Shown in pieces: positions 9,414 to 17,455 of a stretch of DNA of 64,000 bases. The position numbers and the translations under genes were made by a program. The notes under the pieces are model-generated. The model was not told where the DNA came from, searched no databases, and saw only the letters and a program-made list of their open reading frames with translations. Source of the stretch: Emcibacteraceae bacterium (lineage in GTDB: Bacteria > Pseudomonadota > Alphaproteobacteria > Sphingomonadales > Emcibacteraceae); assembly GCA_021774795.1 (NCBI GenBank), contig JAJFIR010000031.1, positions 372,001-436,000 of the forward strand, in the 5' to 3' direction. How positions within the stretch are numbered: the stretch's first letter is position 1; the number at the start of each line of letters is the position of its first letter.

Positions 9414-10400
9414 TCATAAATAATCTTCAATATTTGGTGACGGAATAAAAGATTGTTGGTTTTCTTTTTTATTTAGGTATGCGCGTGCGAGGTCGCAATC
9501 TTTTTCTATCTGATTTCTGAGCTGCTCCAACCCGTCGAATTTCAATTCTGGTCTGATAAAGTCAACAAATTCAACTTTAATGACATTTTCATAGATATCA
9601 TGGTTAAAATCGAAAATATGACATTCCAAAAGAACATCGTTTTTATCAAATGTCGGCCTTCTGCCTACGTTTGCTATCGCGTCCCAAACACCTTTTGCTG
9701 GCCCATTTTCTATTATTACTCTAACGGCATAAACACCGTATTTCGGTTCGATATAGCCATCAAGAAACAAATTTGCTGTGGGGAAATTAATTGTGCGGCC
9801 TCTTTGATCCCCTTTTCGCACGTGGCCTTCCACATGCCACCAGTGACCCAGATGGTCCGCCGCCTTACGCACTTCTCCGTCTTCAAGTGCATCCCGTATA
9901 TTACTCGATGAATAAAGATGATCGCCTTCCATGACTTTATCCACAACCGTAAGGCCGAAACCTACCTCTTTTGATAATTTCCTTAAGAGTTCTACATTGC
10001 CTTTTCGCCCCGCACCAAAACAATAATCATAACCCACTATAACGTGAGCCGCAGCAATTCGCGCTATCAGTATATCGGTCACAAATTCTTCGGCTTGCAT
10101 CGATGAAAGTGACTTGTCAAATGGCAATATGATAAATTGGTCCACTGAAAAATTTTCCAGTAGATGTGCTTTGGTTCTAAATGAATTTAGGCGAAATTCT
10201 TTCTGTGAAGGATTAAAAAATATACGTGGATGTGGTTCCATACTTAAAACGGATAAGGTGGTCTTTAATTCATGCGCTACTTTACCTGCGGTCCCTATTA
10301 CTTTTTGATGACCTCTATGAAACCCATCAAAGTTCCCCAGAACGACAACTGATTTTTTGCAATCATCGGGAATATTATCAACATGCCGGAAAATTTTCAT
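9414..10400 (-). CDS. ribF: Bifunctional riboflavin kinase / FMN adenylyltransferase RibF
   Basis: RibF phosphorylates riboflavin to FMN and adenylates FMN to FAD. The 328-residue protein has the nucleotidyltransferase domain with VLGNFDGFHRGHQKVI (20-35; HRGH is the HxGH motif) and a second motif around YSSSNIRDAL. The C-terminal kinase domain has KGDQRGRTINFPTANL, containing the conserved TxN-like element. It is the first gene of ribF-ileS-lspA-DUF3035. The upstream region (10401-10659) is AT-rich and shared with the divergent cheY promoter. No FMN riboswitch was recognised there. Confidence 0.96.
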   Translation of the reverse strand: MKIFRHVDNIPDDCKKSVVVLGNFDGFHRGHQKVIGTAGKVAHELKTTLSVLSMEPHPRIFFNPSQKEFRLNSFRTKAHLLENFSVDQFIILPFDKSLSSMQAEEFVTDILIARIAAAHVIVGYDYCFGAGRKGNVELLRKLSKEVGFGLTVVDKVMEGDHLYSSSNIRDALEDGEVRKAADHLGHWWHVEGHVRKGDQRGRTINFPTANLFLDGYIEPKYGVYAVRVIIENGPAKGVWDAIANVGRRPTFDKNDVLLECHIFDFNHDIYENVIKVEFVDFIRPELKFDGLEQLRNQIEKDCDLARAYLNKKENQQSFIPSPNIEDYL

Positions 10401-10659
10401 GGAGCCGCAACTTTTTTACTATTTTGAGTTTGTCTTTAAATTAATAATCCAACAAACTAGTCGATGTTGCATATTATTTAAACTCAATTTTACGAGTATT
10501 TACCTACATAATTGAACTTTTTTGTGCGAATTCGACTTTTAAATCAATTCTATTAACGTTTTTTTTAATATCTAGCGTTATTTTTATAAATTAATTGGCA
10601 AATGAGAGAAATATATCCAATACTAAATATTAACCATAATATACTGATAGGGAAATAAA

Positions 10660-11046
10660 ATGGCCGTAGACATGTCAATGTCCATCTTGATAGTAGATGA
10701 CTATAAAACCATGCTTAGAATAATTAGAAATCTGCTAAAACAACTTGGATTTCATAACGTCGATGAGGCGACTGATGGGGCAGACGCGCTAAACAAATTA
10801 CGTATGAAAAATTATGATTTGGTAATATCTGACTGGAACATGGAGCCCATGACAGGGTATGAGCTTCTAAAAGAAGTGCGTTCGGATGATATGTTAAAAA
10901 CATTACCATTCATAATGGTTACAGCAGAATCCAAAACAGATAATGTTATCGCCGCTAAAAAAGCCGGTGTAAATAACTATATTGTTAAACCATTTAATGC
11001 AGCAACGCTGAAATCAAAACTCTCAAGTGTACTCGGAGAGTTTTAA
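10660..11046 (+). CDS. cheY: CheY-type single-domain response regulator
   Basis: This 128-residue receiver domain has no output domain. It has the acidic pair D13-D14, phospho-acceptor D58 (ISDW), T88 and K110 (VKPF), all the residues needed for phosphorylation-dependent switching. MEPMTGYELLKEVR following D58 is characteristic of chemotaxis CheY. In chemotaxis, CheY-P binds FliM at the flagellar switch. AGGGA-like pairing (TAGGGAAATAAAATG) precedes the ATG at 10660. The stop overlaps the cheZ start (TAATG), so the regulator and its phosphatase are co-translated. No CheA, CheW or receptor genes are in the window. Confidence 0.93.
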   Translation: MAVDMSMSILIVDDYKTMLRIIRNLLKQLGFHNVDEATDGADALNKLRMKNYDLVISDWNMEPMTGYELLKEVRSDDMLKTLPFIMVTAESKTDNVIAAKKAGVNNYIVKPFNAATLKSKLSSVLGEF

Positions 11047-12143
11047 TGTCATCAGGACTATTGCCAGACCATATCGAACCACTCGTTGACCGATTACGTG
11101 CAGGTGATCATCTTCCAATCGCCTTACCTGATGTTGCTGCGGTGACTGAAGTTCTAATGCGTTCATTAGAAAGTTACTTTAAATCAATCGATCTAACACT
11201 TTACAAAGAATGCCAAGATCTGGCTGATTATATTGAAGATGCCCGTGTGGAAATATCCTCTCTTTCCCCTGAACATGACGATACTGCCGGAATACCGCGT
11301 GCCGGCCAAGAACTTGACGCGATAGTGGAAGCCACGGAATCTGCGACTGACACAATAATGCAAGCCGCAGAAGATTTAATGAGCTTTGATTCCGATAATT
11401 TCGATGAATATAAAGAACATGTAAACACTGAGGTTATGAAAATTTTTGAAGCTTGTTCTTTTCAAGACATTACCGGGCAGAGAATTAGTAAGGTCGTTGG
11501 TACATTAAATCAGGTAGAAGACAGGGTAGGTAAATTAATTTCAATATTGGGAATCACTAGTAATGGGGCCGTTAATGCTGATGCCAGACCTATTTTAGAT
11601 CCACAGTCAGAAGATTTTGATGACGATGATTTATTAAGTGGCCCTGCACTTGCCGGTGAAGGAATTGATCAGGGCGAAGTTGATTCGCTTATGGATGATT
11701 TTGATCCCGTAATTTCAGATGCTCACGAAGAACCAGATGTGCAATCCAACTCGGCTGTTGAAACAAGCGATGAAACACCGGATGGTGTGGATCATCAAGC
11801 GAAAGCCAGCGACGTAGTGGCTGATGAAAAACCGGAAGAGCCTTCAAATGAGGATGACGGCGAAAAATTAGTACTTGAAGAGGAAGTAGACGCCACTGTA
11901 CCCGCGGAAACAAAGACGGAAGCAATAACCGGTAATGTTCATAGCCAAAATACGGAAACTTTATCGAAAAACCCTGCCGATCAGCAAGAGGTTGTTGACC
12001 CAGTGGTAGATGATGTCGAAATCGATGCAAGAAATCCGGATGAAGCTGACTTGGCCAATTCAAATGATGTTGAAAGCTCGGAAAATAAAACCGGTGAGAC
12101 AGAGGAAACTTCGCAAGAAGATATTGATAGTTTATTTGCTTAA
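11046..12143 (+). CDS. cheZ: CheZ-type chemotaxis phosphatase with long acidic tail
   Basis: CheZ dephosphorylates CheY-P. The first 170 residues are a helical domain with FQDITGQRISKVV (139-151). D141 and Q145 match the catalytic Asp/Gln of CheZ. After residue 175 comes about 190 residues of Asp/Glu-rich, low-complexity, probably disordered sequence. Two short related motifs lie in that tail, QGEVDSLM (209-216) and QEDIDSLF (357-364, one residue before the C-terminus). They resemble the CheY-binding peptide at the end of E. coli CheZ and at the FliM N-terminus. The gene overlaps cheY by 1 base. E. coli CheZ is 214 residues, so this protein is much longer because of the tail. Confidence 0.88.
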   Translation: MSSGLLPDHIEPLVDRLRAGDHLPIALPDVAAVTEVLMRSLESYFKSIDLTLYKECQDLADYIEDARVEISSLSPEHDDTAGIPRAGQELDAIVEATESATDTIMQAAEDLMSFDSDNFDEYKEHVNTEVMKIFEACSFQDITGQRISKVVGTLNQVEDRVGKLISILGITSNGAVNADARPILDPQSEDFDDDDLLSGPALAGEGIDQGEVDSLMDDFDPVISDAHEEPDVQSNSAVETSDETPDGVDHQAKASDVVADEKPEEPSNEDDGEKLVLEEEVDATVPAETKTEAITGNVHSQNTETLSKNPADQQEVVDPVVDDVEIDARNPDEADLANSNDVESSENKTGETEETSQEDIDSLFA

Positions 12144-12148
12144 TTGCA

Positions 12149-13339
12149 TTATAAATTGCTTGTAATATCACTGCTTAGGACGGGTTCACCAAACAAATAA
12201 CCTTGGCCCCGGCTTATGCCACAGTCTAATATTTCCACCAACGTCGGATCGTCTTCAATTTTTTCGACGATAACCTCTATATCATAGCGTTTGTAGGCCT
12301 CTTTTATATCGCTACGATCGATGTCAATATTATCATCTAAAAGTATTGCAGGGTTAATCTTTACGTATCTGAAGTAACGCGCAGCAAGATCAGACAGATC
12401 ATGATTTAGCGTCATAACATTATCGATAGAAAAACGGAAGCCGCGCTTACCCAGGCTTGCTAATGACTCCCATATATTATTTGGCTGGCGTTGAACATCC
12501 TGTTGAGTGAATTCAAATACGAGCCTATCCGCGAGCTCCTGATTATCAAGCATAAAATCTATAAATTGGGGGAAAAAATCTTTATCGTTTAGGGAGACGG
12601 AAGAGATGTTGCAGAAAAAGCGCATTTCCGGCTGCCTCGGTCCAAGGCGACGAATAACCTGAATACATCTAAACAAAAGCAAGTTATCCAATGTACTGAC
12701 CAGACCCGTATCCTCAGCCAACTTAATATATTGAGACGGGAATATAACGTCCCCCTTATCATCGCGTACCCTAGAATAAGCCTCATAATGGTCAATCTTA
12801 CGGGAAGGAAGTGAAACAATCGGCTGAAGGTATAAATCAACCCGATTATCTTCGAGTGCATAATGCATAATATTAAGAATTTCTTCTTCTTCGCGGTCGT
12901 GACCATGCGAAACTTCAAGTGACGCCGCACTCGCGCCAATGTTTGCCGCGCCAGCAAAAGACTTTCCCGATTTTTCAACTACTTGGCTCAACAAAGTCTG
13001 TAGCAACCGCATTTCATTTACAATTTCTTTATTATTACCTTGGTCGCTAGATTTAATTTTTTCTTTTATATGCTGAGTTTCTTCCTTCATTTGTTCCAGA
13101 TGGTCCATATATACTTGGTAGTCCTGATGCAAGGCCATCAGTCGAATGGTCATATCATCCTTGTTATAGCGCATGGCCAAAATAACTTGGAGTTGGATAC
13201 CAAATAGAAACAAAATCCCACCAAGCAACTTTGATCCAACGGACCCTATATCCGGGAAATACTGCAAAGCGAGAAATGAAGCGAATACCGAGACAACAAT
13301 ATTACCAAGTATAAAAATGATATGTACCATTACATTCAT
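12149..13339 (-). CDS. TipF-like membrane EAL-domain protein (degenerate active site)
   Basis: The 396-residue protein has two N-terminal membrane helices (about 5-28 and 36-56), a coiled-coil region (about 63-125) and a C-terminal EAL domain (about 150-392). The catalytic signature is degraded. EAL is EAY (186-188) and the DDFG loop is IDNV (305-308), while N244, E276, K327 and E359 are kept. This fits a c-di-GMP receptor rather than an active phosphodiesterase. The helix-coiled coil-EAL layout is that of Caulobacter TipF, the flagellar birth-site organiser. Its position tail to tail with cheZ supports a motility role. The TipF assignment is inferred from architecture and context, not alignment. 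Confidence 0.75.
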   Translation of the reverse strand: MNVMVHIIFILGNIVVSVFASFLALQYFPDIGSVGSKLLGGILFLFGIQLQVILAMRYNKDDMTIRLMALHQDYQVYMDHLEQMKEETQHIKEKIKSSDQGNNKEIVNEMRLLQTLLSQVVEKSGKSFAGAANIGASAASLEVSHGHDREEEEILNIMHYALEDNRVDLYLQPIVSLPSRKIDHYEAYSRVRDDKGDVIFPSQYIKLAEDTGLVSTLDNLLLFRCIQVIRRLGPRQPEMRFFCNISSVSLNDKDFFPQFIDFMLDNQELADRLVFEFTQQDVQRQPNNIWESLASLGKRGFRFSIDNVMTLNHDLSDLAARYFRYVKINPAILLDDNIDIDRSDIKEAYKRYDIEVIVEKIEDDPTLVEILDCGISRGQGYLFGEPVLSSDITSNL

Positions 13340-13469
13340 ATATAATTCCAGCCTTTAATATTTCACGATTTTGACTAATTATTGTTAAAAATCAATACTG
13401 TTACGATAGAGTAAATTATTGGGTCAATCAAGATAAGTAACAATATGAATATCAACAATTCTGCTGGAT

Positions 13470-13505
13470 AACAAAAATTAACAAGGGCGCCGTTCGACGC
13501 CCCTG
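13470..13505 (-). terminator. Probable intrinsic terminator of the distal tonB gene
   Basis: Read on the minus strand, GGGCG (13502-13498) pairs with CGCCC (13489-13485) around an 8-nt loop and is followed by TTGTTAATTTTTG. The stem has only 5 bp but is GC-rich, and the tract is U-rich. It lies about 45 bp past the tonB stop codon and upstream of the tipF-like gene. Confidence 0.55.
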
Positions 13506-13512
13506 CCTAAAT

Positions 13513-13565
13513 TCCAATTTTACCTATGAGTAATTTTTTATAAATTACTCATAGGTAAAATTGGA
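13513..13565. repeat. 24-bp perfect inverted repeat spanning the tonB stop codon
   Basis: The left arm 13513-13536 and right arm 13542-13565 are perfect reverse complements, separated by the 5-nt loop TTTAT. The arms are AT-rich (CCAATTTTACCTATGAGTAA and onward). The right arm contains the last codons and the TGA stop (13549-13551) of the TonB gene, so the end of the coding sequence is itself one half of the hairpin. No U-tract follows directly, so it is not a standard terminator. A GC hairpin with a U-rich tail lies just beyond it. Confidence 0.85.
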
Positions 13566-14142
13566 TCCTGTGAGGAACACCGAGTACTTCAACAGCTTCT
13601 CCGTCAACAAATCGAGGCATATATTTGAATTTTTGAACAGCTTTAAGCGCACTTCGTTCAAACCCACGGTGCGACGATTCAAGTATAATCACATCTTTGG
13701 TACTTCCTGTTTCAGTAACCGTGAATTGAACAAGCACGAACCCTTCTATTCCTTTTTCCGCCAAATTTATAGGATATTGAGGTGCGGGTTTTATAAGAGG
13801 CATATAACCGCCAAAATTGCGGCCTGGCAACAGATCAATATCACCCTTTGTTGGGTTTGCGTCCAAATCAACGCCTGTCGTAACGATATTAATATTCCCT
13901 TCTCCGTCAGATGGGAAATCTGTACTAATTGTTACAACTTCTTCAATAATAACTTCATCAGGTTTTCTTATTTTCTTCTGAACCGGTGGAGGTTCGATAA
14001 TCAATCCCATAATAATTGGAATTCTTTTGTTTTCTGGTAACAATTTAATGTCATCATTTGAGATAAGAAGAGTCATGCCGAAGAATAGGCTGAATGTGAT
14101 GAAAGCTGCGAAATTTATAGAAACGAAATATCTTGAAATCAT
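13549..14142 (-). CDS. TonB-family energy transducer (second copy)
   Basis: The 197-residue protein has one N-terminal membrane helix (about 7-27), a short Pro-rich linker (IIEPPPVQKKIRKPDE, 47-62) and a C-terminal TonB domain with YPINLAEKGIEGFVLVQF and FKYMPRFVDGEAV. It should transmit proton-motive energy to outer-membrane TonB-dependent receptors. Its N-terminus (MISRYFVSINFAAFITFSLFFGM) parallels that of the TonB at 15894-16496, so the two are paralogues. It lacks its own ExbB/ExbD and is separated from the main operon by a strong terminator, so it has its own promoter in 14143-14380. It probably shares or competes for the ExbB/ExbD complex upstream. Confidence 0.88.
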   Translation of the reverse strand: MISRYFVSINFAAFITFSLFFGMTLLISNDDIKLLPENKRIPIIMGLIIEPPPVQKKIRKPDEVIIEEVVTISTDFPSDGEGNINIVTTGVDLDANPTKGDIDLLPGRNFGGYMPLIKPAPQYPINLAEKGIEGFVLVQFTVTETGSTKDVIILESSHRGFERSALKAVQKFKYMPRFVDGEAVEVLGVPHRIQFYL

Positions 14143-14380
14143 GAGTGGGCTCCTTTTTTTCCCTGTTTACATTTATAGATATTCAGAATAGTCGGATCTG
14201 CGTATCATCAATCAACCCAATCATTTAAAATCATGGGTTGTTGTTGCAATTGATCCTTAAGGACGCCCCACTAAGGTATCTGCTTTATGTGAAAAGCATT
14301 AATGTTATGTTATATCATCATTAACGAAAAGTCAAGGTTGTCTCTGTACTGCTCGCTAAATGACCGGTAAATTTATTACT
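14143..14380. other. Intergenic region carrying the promoter of the distal tonB
   Basis: No gene is seen here. An inverted repeat, CAACCCA (14213-14219) and TGGGTTG (14234-14240) with a 14-nt spacer, is the clearest dyad. It sits about 75-100 bp upstream of the tonB start and could be an operator. A poly-A/T stretch with TTATGTTATATCATCATTAACG (split across 14303-14324) is AT-rich, but no convincing -35/-10 pair was chosen. Confidence 0.35.
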
Positions 14381-14382
14381 CA

Positions 14383-14416
14383 TAAAAAAACAGGGTGCCA
14401 AAAAACACCCTGTTTA
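14383..14416 (-). terminator. Strong intrinsic terminator of the TonB operon
   Basis: On the minus strand, AAACAGGGTG (14415-14406) pairs perfectly over 10 bp with CACCCTGTTT (14397-14388). The loop is TTTTTTGG and the hairpin is followed by a run of T. It begins about 20 bp after the stop of the TPR gene and ends the DUF3450-to-TPR operon. Confidence 0.92.
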
Positions 14417-14437
14417 AATTCATTACCAGAAAAAAGA

Positions 14438-15874
14438 TTATGAAAGAAATTCTCTAATTTCTTTGATCCTTTTTTCCTCATTATCAACGTATCTAAGCAT
14501 GTTGCGCGCCATCGTTTCCGACCGATCATCTTTAGCTGCTTCACGGAATGAAGCGCGGGCATCATCAAATTTTTCAAGACTTAAATAAGCCTGCCCTTGT
14601 AATAATCGAGATTGATCAGGACGTCTTAATCCACCTTTATTAATAGCATTCTCGATTGCGGCAGCGGCATCTTCATAATTATCCAACTGCAAATAAACAT
14701 TTGCGAGGCGCATATAGAGATTTCCATCATCCGCCATCTCAGCAGCCGCAGATAACGGCTCAACAGAATCATCAAGATCTTTACCGTTAATATAGCTCAT
14801 CGCCAGTAAATCTAAATTCCTACGGCTTTTTTCCGATAGGCCATCCTCGATTGATTTGGCGAGTGTTTTGGACGCTTGATATGGAGATTCATGATACAGG
14901 TACATTTGTGTCATGCTTTCAAGTTCACGCCCTGCATCCAGCATTCCTTGACGGTGAGCAAGCTCAAAGGTAGCCAATTGTTTTTTTTCGTAATTGGCTA
15001 TTTCTTCTTCACTTAATCCTGGCTCAGTAGCAAATTGTGCATAAAGCCCTGACAACTGAACCCAGTACCGTTTTTTCGGCCATCTGGAAGCCAGCAACTC
15101 GCCATACTCCAACACCTTATCCATTTCATTAAGGTTATTATGAATTGCTCTCAACACTGTATACCAGTTTTCTTTATCTTCTTTGCCTTCTGCTTTGGAC
15201 TTGGTAATAGCCCAATTTAGGAATTCTACTGCCTTTCTGAAGTGGGCTTCGGATTCATTGGCAGGAATACCTTCTTCCAAACCTGATGCGTAATATACGT
15301 TGGCAAAAATCACCAAATTAGTCATTGACGGTGTAGGTTGATATTGGAACCAATCTTCCAAATACCCACGGGCTACAGCATAATTTTCATTTGAAAATTC
15401 AATCTGACCAACTAAAAATGTCATCTGGTCTCTAAGAGAATATGAAATTGAATCCATCGCCAATAGTTGCTTATAATAGCCCAGGGCTTCATCCATTTTA
15501 TCCTGACTTTGAGCAACAGCCGCCATCATTTGATAAAAAGCAGCACGCTCAGCATTATTCAATCTATCCAGATTCATCTTTTTAAGGCCGGCCATGGCTT
15601 GATCGTAATCGGGTGGCTCCGCCTGCATTAAATCTTGCGCCTTTGTCAAGGCCTTGGCCGCCCTTTCACCCATGCCAGTAGTCGACCGCATTTTAGGGCG
15701 CGCATTTTTAGCCGCCAATGCAGCCGCAGCACGTTCCGGTGATGCCAAGGCTTGAGCATAGGCAGCCTGACCTGTTAACTGACCCACTTCCGGCACGATC
15801 GAAGTTGCTACCATTAACCCTGTGATAGCCGTTGTAATTAAAAGAACCTTAGATAGTTTTTTAAAATTTTCCAT
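14438..15874 (-). CDS. Secreted TPR-repeat protein of the TonB operon
   Basis: The 478-residue protein has a signal peptide (hydrophobic core VLLITTAITGLMVATSIV, cleavage likely after AYA). A run of tetratricopeptide-like helical repeats follows. The clearest are ALGYYKQLLAMDS, NLYMRLANVYLQLDNYEDA and QGQAYLSLEKFDDARASF near the C-terminus. It is predicted to be periplasmic. TPR proteins end similar DUF3450-ExbB-ExbB-ExbD-TonB operons in gammaproteobacteria, and a scaffold role for the TonB complex is plausible but unproven. The ATG at 15874 is chosen because AAAGGG precedes it by 7 nt; a TTG two codons upstream (15880) is also in frame. Confidence 0.85.
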   Translation of the reverse strand: MENFKKLSKVLLITTAITGLMVATSIVPEVGQLTGQAAYAQALASPERAAAALAAKNARPKMRSTTGMGERAAKALTKAQDLMQAEPPDYDQAMAGLKKMNLDRLNNAERAAFYQMMAAVAQSQDKMDEALGYYKQLLAMDSISYSLRDQMTFLVGQIEFSNENYAVARGYLEDWFQYQPTPSMTNLVIFANVYYASGLEEGIPANESEAHFRKAVEFLNWAITKSKAEGKEDKENWYTVLRAIHNNLNEMDKVLEYGELLASRWPKKRYWVQLSGLYAQFATEPGLSEEEIANYEKKQLATFELAHRQGMLDAGRELESMTQMYLYHESPYQASKTLAKSIEDGLSEKSRRNLDLLAMSYINGKDLDDSVEPLSAAAEMADDGNLYMRLANVYLQLDNYEDAAAAIENAINKGGLRRPDQSRLLQGQAYLSLEKFDDARASFREAAKDDRSETMARNMLRYVDNEEKRIKEIREFLS

Positions 15875-15893
15875 TTTCAAACCCTTTCTCGGT

Positions 15894-16496
15894 CTAATCT
15901 TCTAATTTAAACTCAATACGAACCCGAACACCAGTCACCGGTATCGCTTCACCATCAACAACGCTCGGTTTGTATTTGTATTTTTGCGCGGCCTTAACAG
16001 CATTTCTTTCGAACATTCTGTGAGTTGATTCAACGACTATGACGTCGGACGTTGTTCCTTGAGCGGTCACCGTAAATTGAACAAGAACGTTTCCTTCGAT
16101 ACCGTTTTCGGCAGCACGTGAAGGATATTGAGGATTCACACGAACAATCGGCAAGTACTCACCATCCGTTATAGAAAACCCTCCCGAACCTGTTACGATT
16201 GGTGCGGCTTCCATTGCTGCATCACCAATTTCAACACCACCAGCAACATTATCTACGGCAGCCGATAAATCAATCGACATTTCAGGAGCCGATTCAACTT
16301 CTTCAGGAACATCAGGTTTTCTTTCAATCTGTCTGATTTCTTCAATTTGACGAACCTGCGCCATTTCAACTCTTATTCGACCTGAAGTATCGGCTAATTC
16401 GATATCACCGGTAGCAATAAGCCACTGCATTCCGAAAAATAGACCGAACGTAATTAATGCGGCAAAACCAATTGAAATACCATAACGTGCAATCAT
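15894..16496 (-). CDS. TonB-family energy transducer (operon copy)
   Basis: The 200-residue protein has an N-terminal membrane helix (about 7-28), a short linker region (RQIERKPDVPEEVESAPE) and a C-terminal TonB domain with YPSRAAENGIEGNVLVQFTV and YKYKPSVVDGEAIPVTG. It is shorter than E. coli TonB (239 residues), with little of the Pro-rich spacer, which is usual for TonB2-type proteins. It sits 16 bp after exbD in a six-gene operon with TtpC-like and ExbB proteins. That supports a TonB2 system serving outer-membrane receptors for iron complexes or other large substrates; the substrate is unknown. Confidence 0.92.
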   Translation of the reverse strand: MIARYGISIGFAALITFGLFFGMQWLIATGDIELADTSGRIRVEMAQVRQIEEIRQIERKPDVPEEVESAPEMSIDLSAAVDNVAGGVEIGDAAMEAAPIVTGSGGFSITDGEYLPIVRVNPQYPSRAAENGIEGNVLVQFTVTAQGTTSDVIVVESTHRMFERNAVKAAQKYKYKPSVVDGEAIPVTGVRVRIEFKLED

Positions 16497-16512
16497 AATT
16501 AAACTCCTTTAC

Positions 16513-16914
16513 TTAATTTAGTTGAGTAGCGAGTACATGATCCGTGTAACCGGCACTATTTAACGAGTCCATAATTTCCGCTACTACACCCGTTGTAGAA
16601 TCTACATCAGCCTGAATAACAATCGTACCTTCGGGGTTTTCCGCTTTTAGCCGTTCCACATTGGCACGAACAGCACGAACGTCAATTCGCCTTTTTTCCA
16701 TCCAAACTTCGTCACCAGAAGTAACAGCTATCATGATGTTTGCTTTTTCCTGGGGTTCGCCACTGGCACCTTCAGGACGGTTAACTTCGATACCTGCCTC
16801 TTTAAGGAAGGAGGCGGTAACGATGAAGAAGATCAGCATGATGAACACGATGTCAAGCATCGGTGTCATGTCAATTGCAGCTTCATCTTTATTTTTATTA
16901 GAATGTTTACGCAT
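16513..16914 (-). CDS. exbD: ExbD/TolR-family biopolymer transport protein
   Basis: The 133-residue protein has one membrane helix (about 19-40, IDMTPMLDIVFIMLIFFIVTA). D23 in MLDIVFI is the conserved proton-carrying aspartate of ExbD/TolR/MotB-type proteins. A periplasmic domain follows. It works with the ExbB proteins encoded just upstream to power TonB. The spacing of 10 bp to exbB and 16 bp to tonB shows operon membership. Confidence 0.95.
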   Translation of the reverse strand: MRKHSNKNKDEAAIDMTPMLDIVFIMLIFFIVTASFLKEAGIEVNRPEGASGEPQEKANIMIAVTSGDEVWMEKRRIDVRAVRANVERLKAENPEGTIVIQADVDSTTGVVAEIMDSLNSAGYTDHVLATQLN

Positions 16915-16924
16915 TTTATCTCTC

Positions 16925-17452
16925 TTAATGATCCATTGTTAAGTGATCTTCGACTAGTTCACCTTCTTTATTCACACGTGATTCTATGTATGATGAGGCA
17001 AACACACCGGAAAGGGCACCAACCATCCCCGCCATTGTCGGAATAGTTGCCTTAGAAATACCAGCTGACATTGCTTTTACGTTAGCTGATCCCATTATTG
17101 ACAGCACATCGAAAACTTCTATCATACCCCACACGGTTCCAAGTAATCCCATGAGCGGGATAACGGCAACTAATGTTTTGATATGACTTAGTGAGCCTCG
17201 AAGATCCATTTTAATTTGACTAATCATGGCCTCGCGAATTTTATGAGCGTACCAGGAAGTGCGCTCGGTGCGCGCTTCCCAGGTACCCATAACTTCATTC
17301 ACTTGACGGTTATGTGCCGTTTTAAAATAAATCAAACGTTCCAAAACCATAGCCCACAATACCAATGTGGCAACGAAGATTACGAAAAGAACGGGTCCCC
17401 CTCTTTCCATAAAATCGCGAACCAATTCATATGCATCTATCAGGGCTAACAT
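16925..17452 (-). CDS. exbB: MotA/TolQ/ExbB proton channel protein (ExbB2 type)
   Basis: The 175-residue inner-membrane protein has three helices. One is near the N-terminus (GGPVLFVIFVATLVLWAMVL, about 19-38). The other two form the ExbB core LKTLVAVIPLMGLLGTVWGMIEVF and the ISKATIPTMAGMVGALSGVFASS segment. It forms the proton channel with ExbD. It is the shorter of two MotA/TolQ/ExbB proteins encoded in tandem, as in Vibrio and Shewanella TonB2 operons. It lies 3 bp downstream of the TtpC-like gene. Confidence 0.94.
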   Translation of the reverse strand: MLALIDAYELVRDFMERGGPVLFVIFVATLVLWAMVLERLIYFKTAHNRQVNEVMGTWEARTERTSWYAHKIREAMISQIKMDLRGSLSHIKTLVAVIPLMGLLGTVWGMIEVFDVLSIMGSANVKAMSAGISKATIPTMAGMVGALSGVFASSYIESRVNKEGELVEDHLTMDH

Positions 17453-17455
17453 TGC

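Noticed and set aside
10626-10637. TTAACCAT half-site near the cheY start, possibly a CtrA box
   Set aside because: No TTAA partner at the 7-bp spacing; a single half-site in AT-rich DNA is expected by chance.
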